Source of the DNA: Actinomadura citrea
GTDB lineage: Bacteria; Actinomycetota; Actinomycetes; Streptosporangiales; Streptosporangiaceae
DNA: 64,000 bases
NCBI RefSeq assembly: GCF_013409045.1
Contig: NZ_JACCBT010000001.1
Location: 7,976,669 to 8,040,668, forward strand
Direction of reading: 5' to 3'
How positions within the stretch are numbered: position 1 is the first letter of the stretch; each line of letters begins with the position of its first letter. The position numbers and the translations under genes were made by a program. The notes beneath the pieces were generated by a model. The model was not told the DNA's origin and searched no databases. It saw only the letters and a list, made by a program, of their open reading frames with translations. Shown piece by piece: positions 60,435 through 64,000 of the stretch.

Positions 60435-61219
60435 GGCGCCAGCGACCTCGCCACTCGTCCGCCCAGGGTCAGCGCGGCGGCGGCCGCGCCCCACGCGAGC
60501 AGGGCGGCGAACGTCAGCCGCGCGTCGGCGAGGGCGGCGGTGAGGGCGATCAGCGCGAACCGCTCCCCGAGCGGCAGCCGCAGGCTCTTGGCGGCCCGCC
60601 GCGCGGCCCCGCCCCGAAGCGGCCGGCCGCGCCGGGCCGGGCGGGCGCGGCGCGGGTGCCGGCCCGCCGCGTACGAGGCCGAGACCGTGTGGCGGACGGA
60701 CAGCAGCGCCGCCGCGCCCACCGCCGGCCACCACGCGCTCGCCCCGGAGACCGCGGCCCCGGCCGCCAGACCCGCGTAGACGGCGAGCTCCCCGACGCGG
60801 TCGAGGACGGCGTCCGGCCGGACGGCGAACGGGCTCGCCCGGCGGCCGAGGCCCGCGCCCGCCTGCCCGAGGACGAGCGAGGCGGTCAGCAGCAGCGCGC
60901 CGGCGACGAGGCCGCTCCGCGCGCCGGCGGAGAACCACACCGCCGCCAGGCCCGCGAGCGCGAGCGAGGACGCCGACACGGCGCCGGCGGTGATCCCGCG
61001 CTCGGCGGCCCACCGGGCGACGACCGCGGCGCAGGGTCCGGTCACGTAGGCGGCGACGAGGCCGTCGCCGGGCTCGGCGCGGCCGCGCGGGCGCGCCCCC
61101 TCCACATCCGCATCCACGGTGTCCACGGCATCGGCGGCCTCTCGATCCGGGCGGTTGATCACGGGGTGGTCCGGTACGTTGAGCGTGACCGGCCGCTCAC
61201 GCGCGGGCGCCTGATCCAT
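60431..61219 (-). CDS. Degenerate CDP-alcohol phosphatidyltransferase (pseudoenzyme)
   Basis: 262 residues; after a 60-residue leader it has the helical arrangement of the CDP-alcohol transferases. The motif position reads VLGQAGAGLGRRASPFAVRPDAVLDRVGE: the first two Asp are Gly118 and Gly121, the Ala is Gly125, while Arg126 and Asp140 remain and the last Asp is Glu144. Metal binding and catalysis are therefore unlikely. It is first in the six-gene operon, with GGAGG five bases before the ATG, and overlaps DUF5941 by four bases. A scaffold or regulator for the active paralogue is inferred. Confidence 0.7.
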   Translation of the reverse strand: MDQAPARERPVTLNVPDHPVINRPDREAADAVDTVDADVEGARPRGRAEPGDGLVAAYVTGPCAAVVARWAAERGITAGAVSASSLALAGLAAVWFSAGARSGLVAGALLLTASLVLGQAGAGLGRRASPFAVRPDAVLDRVGELAVYAGLAAGAAVSGASAWWPAVGAAALLSVRHTVSASYAAGRHPRRARPARRGRPLRGGAARRAAKSLRLPLGERFALIALTAALADARLTFAALLAWGAAAAALTLGGRVARSLAP

Positions 61220-61299
61220 CGGTGCCTCCGGGCCGGTCGAAGCAGAGCAGTGCAAAGCGTAGTGGCTCGAATACCTAGAGTCATGGAAACCGGGAAGAA

Positions 61300-62001
61300 A
61301 TGGCGACGCGGACGGTTGCGGTGGTGCTCGCCGGCGGGGTCGGCGAGCGCATGGGCGCCGGGCGCCCCAAACAGCTCATGGAGGTCGGCGGGCGGCCGAT
61401 CCTGGCGCACGCGGTCCACGCGTTCGACGCCCATCCGGGCATCGGCGAGGTCGTGGTGGTGATGGCGCCCGGGCATCTGCGCGAGGCGGCCGCGATCGCC
61501 GCGCCGTTCGGCAAGACGGCGGCGGTGATCGAGGGCGGTGCGACCCGGACCGCGTCCACGGTGGCGGCGCTGCGCCTGCTGGAGGACCGTCCCGACGACG
61601 TCCGCGTCCTGTTCCACGACGCGGCGCGCCCGTTCGTCGACCGCCCGGTCATCGACCGCGTGCTGGACGCGCTGGACGACGGGGAGGCCGTCGCGGTCGG
61701 CGTGCCGTCGTCCGACACGATCGTGGTGGTCGAGGACGGGACGGTCGCGTCGATGCCGCCGCGCGAGACGCTGACCCGGTTCCAGACGCCGCAGGGGTTC
61801 CGGCTCGGCACGATCCGCAAGGCCTACGAGCTGGCCCTCGCCGACCCGGGGCTGCGCGCCACCGACGACTGCGGGATCGTGCACCGCTACCTGCCGGACG
61901 TCCCGATCCGGGTCGTGGCGGGCAGCGAGCGCAACCTCAAGGTCACCCAGCCGCTCGACGCCGTCATCGCCGAACATCTCGCCAGCGAGGAAGCACCGTG
62001 A
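61300..62001 (+). CDS. IspD/TarI-family cytidylyltransferase
   Basis: 233 residues. VAVVLAGGVGERMGAGRPKQLMEVGGRPIL, LFHDAARPFVDR, RFQTPQGF, and DDCGIVHRYLPDVPIRVVAGSERNLKVTQPLD. It transfers CMP from CTP to 2-C-methyl-erythritol 4-phosphate (IspD) or ribitol/polyol 5-phosphate (TarI). DAARP and TPQ are shared; the C-terminal half (DDC, NLKVTQPLD) and the surroundings (GDPD, TagF genes, no ispF) favour a TarI-like role, but this is not settled. It overlaps the next gene by four bases and diverges from the G1P-dehydrogenase operon 80 bases away. Confidence 0.85.
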   Translation: MATRTVAVVLAGGVGERMGAGRPKQLMEVGGRPILAHAVHAFDAHPGIGEVVVVMAPGHLREAAAIAAPFGKTAAVIEGGATRTASTVAALRLLEDRPDDVRVLFHDAARPFVDRPVIDRVLDALDDGEAVAVGVPSSDTIVVVEDGTVASMPPRETLTRFQTPQGFRLGTIRKAYELALADPGLRATDDCGIVHRYLPDVPIRVVAGSERNLKVTQPLDAVIAEHLASEEAP

Positions 62002-62747
62002 TCTTCGAGAACACCCCCACCGTCATCGGCCACCGCGGCTTCGGATCGGGCGAGGTCACCCCGCCCGGGGCGCGGGAGGCCGTCGCCGAGAACACGCTGC
62101 CCTCGATGCTCGCCGCGGTGGAGGCGGGCCTGTCCTGGATCGAGATCGACGTGACGCGGACCGCCGACGACGTCCTCGTCCTGCGGCACGACCCGACGAC
62201 CGTGGACGGCGACCACCTGGTCGACCTGCCCGCGACCGCGAGCGGCCTGCCGCTGCTCACCGAGATCTTCGACGCGCTGCCGGCGGACGTGGCGGTGGAC
62301 GTGGACGTGAAGACCGTGCTGGAGGACGCGCTGGACGACCCGTCCCGCCGCACCGGCGCGCTCCTGGCCCCGGTGCTGAGGCGGGAGGCGGAGCGGCGCC
62401 GGCTGCTCGTCACGTCGTTCGACCCGTCGCTGCTGATGTTCCTGCGCGAGGAGGCGCCGGGCGTCCCGCTCGGGCTGCTGACGTGGCTGCGGTTCCCGCT
62501 GTGGCACGCCGTCCCTGCCGCGGCGGGCCTCGGGATGGACGTCGTCGCCGTGCACACCGGGTCGTGCGGCACCGAGCACCCCGACACGCGGCTGCGGCCG
62601 CTGGAGCACTGCGTGGAGATCGCGCACAAGGCGGGCCTGGAGGCGATCGCCTGGTGCCCGTCGGCCGAGGCCGCCCCGACCTACGCGGCGGCCGGGTTCG
62701 ACGCGATGGTGGTCAACGACGTCCCCGGCGTGCTCGCGGCCGTCTAG
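61998..62747 (+). CDS. Glycerophosphodiester phosphodiesterase family protein
   Basis: 249 residues, no signal peptide. Residues: VIGHRGF with the catalytic His, ENTLPSMLAAVEAGLSWIEIDVTRTADDVLVLRHDPTT with the metal Glu, Asp and His. It hydrolyses glycerophosphodiesters to glycerol phosphate and an alcohol. Coupled to the cytidylyltransferase (GTGA), it could provide or recycle glycerol phosphate from lipids or teichoic acid. The later, conserved motif parts are VDVDVK and WCPS in place of the usual WTVN. Confidence 0.87.
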   Translation: MIFENTPTVIGHRGFGSGEVTPPGAREAVAENTLPSMLAAVEAGLSWIEIDVTRTADDVLVLRHDPTTVDGDHLVDLPATASGLPLLTEIFDALPADVAVDVDVKTVLEDALDDPSRRTGALLAPVLRREAERRRLLVTSFDPSLLMFLREEAPGVPLGLLTWLRFPLWHAVPAAAGLGMDVVAVHTGSCGTEHPDTRLRPLEHCVEIAHKAGLEAIAWCPSAEAAPTYAAAGFDAMVVNDVPGVLAAV

Positions 62748-62778
62748 ACGCCGGCGGCGGGGCGCCGGCGGCCGGGGG

Positions 62779-63519
62779 TCAGCTCGGGCGGTTGCCGCCG
62801 TACATCTGCGTCCACTCGCCCGGAGGGTCCTCGTCGTCCGAGCCGCTCTTGGCGGGCGGCTCGGAGCGGGCGTCCTCGGCGCGCCGGGCTGGCGGCAGCG
62901 GAGGCGGGTTCGAGCCGGGCTGCCGCCCGTGCGGCTGAGCGGGCGGCTGCCCGTACTGCGGCCCGCCCTGCCAGGGCGGGCTCTGTCCCGGCGCGGGAGG
63001 CGGCTGGGGCGCGCCCATGGGCGCCTGGCCGCCGTGCATGGGCGGCGGGCCCATCGGCGCGGGAGGCGGTCCGCCGTACCGGGGCGCGGCGGCCGTCCGG
63101 GCCTTCCAGCGCGACGGCGCGAGCGAGGCGACCAGGAGCGCGACGCCCAGGAGCAGGAAGACCCCGTAGGGGGCGAGCGTCGTGTAGCCGAGGTAGAGCT
63201 CGCGGCTCAGCACGCCGCGTCCCGAGTGCTCGAACGCGAAGCGCGGCGCCGCGAGCCAGAGGAAGCCGATCGCCGTGTAGGCGGCTCCCGGGATCAGCGA
63301 GGCGAGCGGCGACACGCGCGACCCGGCGGCCAGGCCCACCAGCACCGCCGCCACCAGGACCACCCCGGCGCCGACCCAGCGGTCCTCGCCGCCCCGGGTG
63401 AAGAAGTACCGGAAGTACTCCGTGAACTTGGTCGTGCTGTACATCAGGCACAGCGCGATCACCGGGGTCACCACGAGCCCGATCAACACGCCGAGACCGT
63501 GGCGCGCTCCGTTGGACAT
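62779..63519 (-). CDS. Four-helix membrane protein with Pro/Gly/Gln-rich tail
   Basis: 246 residues. Hydrophobic segments at about residues 8-28, 48-68, 73-95 and 107-128, followed by a Pro/Gly/Gln/Met-rich tail (GGPPPAPMGPPPMHGGQAP and so on), an acidic stretch and the end GEWTQMYGGNRPS. The tail end closely matches that of the protein at 7526. The ATG at 63519 is used since GGAGG stands five bases before it; a GTG two codons earlier is too close to it. Uncharacterised. Confidence 0.75.
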   Translation of the reverse strand: MSNGARHGLGVLIGLVVTPVIALCLMYSTTKFTEYFRYFFTRGGEDRWVGAGVVLVAAVLVGLAAGSRVSPLASLIPGAAYTAIGFLWLAAPRFAFEHSGRGVLSRELYLGYTTLAPYGVFLLLGVALLVASLAPSRWKARTAAAPRYGGPPPAPMGPPPMHGGQAPMGAPQPPPAPGQSPPWQGGPQYGQPPAQPHGRQPGSNPPPLPPARRAEDARSEPPAKSGSDDEDPPGEWTQMYGGNRPS

Positions 63520-63618
63520 GGCCACCTCCGAACTGCGGCGGGCGAGATCCCGCCAAACCTAACGGTCAGACGGGCCGCGCACCATGGCGGTTCGGTGGTG
63601 ATCGTACTTTTCTGCCCG

Positions 63619-64000
63619 CTACTGGACGGTTTCGCCGGGTTTGATCGGGGCGGGCTGGCCGAGCCGCGGCGGGCTGGTCAGGAATCCGACGCCCCAGGTC
63701 ACGTGCATGGTGGCGAAGACGAGCGGGAGCCGGATCCAGGCGGCCGGAGGCAGTCCGCGCCCCTCCACGGCGGCACCGGCGATCATCGCGGCCGCGTATC
63801 CGGCGGGCAGGATCCAGCCGGGCCAGAACCCGAACAGCCCCGCGACCACGCCCGCCGCCATCGCCACGACGGCGATCGGCGGCGCGAGGTAGCGCAGGTT
63901 GAGCGTGCCCTGGTGCTCGCGCCCGACGACGCGCCGCCAGCGCCCGGTGTGGAAGTACTGCCGGGCGAGGGCCCGCAGGTTGGGCCGGGGCCGGTAGGTG
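63619..64000 (-). CDS. GT2-family glycosyltransferase, C-terminal part (5' end outside window)
   Basis: 127 visible codons in frame to the window edge. RPRPNLRALARQYFHTGRWRRVVGREHQGTLNLRYLAPP is the amphipathic region typical after the catalytic domain of actinobacterial WcaA-type GT2 proteins, and two or three membrane helices follow (IAVVAMAAGVVAGLFGFWPGW, LPAGYAAAMIAGAAV, FATMHVTWGVGFL), ending PIKPGETVQ. The catalytic domain is not visible. Confidence 0.7.
   Translation of the reverse strand, partial: TYRPRPNLRALARQYFHTGRWRRVVGREHQGTLNLRYLAPPIAVVAMAAGVVAGLFGFWPGWILPAGYAAAMIAGAAVEGRGLPPAAWIRLPLVFATMHVTWGVGFLTSPPRLGQPAPIKPGETVQ

Noticed and set aside
1..64000. tRNA, rRNA, CRISPR arrays, insertion sequences
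   Set aside because: No cloverleaf-like sequence, regularly spaced repeats or transposase were seen on reading both strands.

Overview
The window is a chromosomal stretch of very high G+C with strong G/C third-position bias and frequent GTG and TTG starts. It encodes a WhiB regulator, a complete set of late coenzyme F420 genes and a mycothiol-type actinobacterial gene neighbourhood. The order manB – DUF3499 – zincin-like protein – DUF5719 – large glycosyltransferase – whiB – fbiA – fbiB is the conserved block known from Streptomyces, with a related order in Mycobacterium. Together with the large teichoic-acid-like cluster this points to a filamentous actinomycete, probably a Streptosporangiales member such as Actinomadura; the genus is inference. 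I see no tRNA, rRNA, CRISPR array, insertion sequence or prophage, and no gene-free stretch above 300 bases.

Layout. 1-8.5 kb: the conserved block on the minus strand, ending in whiB and a membrane protein with a long Q/Y/G-rich tail. 8.6-13.6 kb: F420 genes fbiA, fbiB (fused CofE plus nitroreductase domain) and fbiC (fused CofG/CofH). 13.6-15.8 kb: a LysR regulator, a small membrane protein and a HhH-GPD DNA glycosylase. 16-24.7 kb: nucleotide-sugar and glycosylation genes (a mannose-1-phosphate guanylyltransferase-like enzyme, two GT4 and one GT2 enzymes, a methyltransferase, an LPG-synthase-like membrane protein, a multispanning protein), plus thioredoxin. 24.8-27.2 kb: a TIGR03089 protein and an LCP protein, the family that attaches glycopolymers to peptidoglycan.

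27.2-48.1 kb is a cell-wall glycopolymer cluster. It holds two tandem membrane acyltransferases, two very large proteins joining a GT2 domain to a CDP-glycerol glycerophosphotransferase-like (TagF) domain, several GT4 enzymes, a GT39-like protein, a canonical CDP-alcohol phosphatidyltransferase, a double-glycosyltransferase protein, and wecB and wecC for UDP-ManNAc and UDP-ManNAcA. The likely product is a teichoic or teichuronic acid-like polymer carrying polyol-phosphate, ManNAc(A) and acyl groups, to be attached by the LCP protein. No ABC exporter, flippase/polymerase or TagD is in the window.

48.2-56.2 kb is a more general segment: a PQQ-propeller membrane protein, a stand-alone RelA/SpoT-type HD hydrolase, an SRPBCC protein, an acetoacetate-decarboxylase-like gene coupled to a degenerate SDR behind a KstR-like operator, a HelD-type helicase and a TetR regulator. 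56.2-62.7 kb is the most intriguing part. A tightly coupled six-gene minus-strand operon (degenerate CDP-alcohol phosphatidyltransferase, DUF5941, nucleotidyltransferase, glycerol-1-phosphate-dehydrogenase-like enzyme, second CDP-alcohol phosphatidyltransferase, GT2) diverges from an IspD/TarI-type cytidylyltransferase and a glycerophosphodiester phosphodiesterase. It looks like a self-contained route from a polyol phosphate through a CDP-polyol to a membrane phosphodiester product. The window ends with another membrane protein with a low-complexity tail and the 3' part of a GT2 gene.
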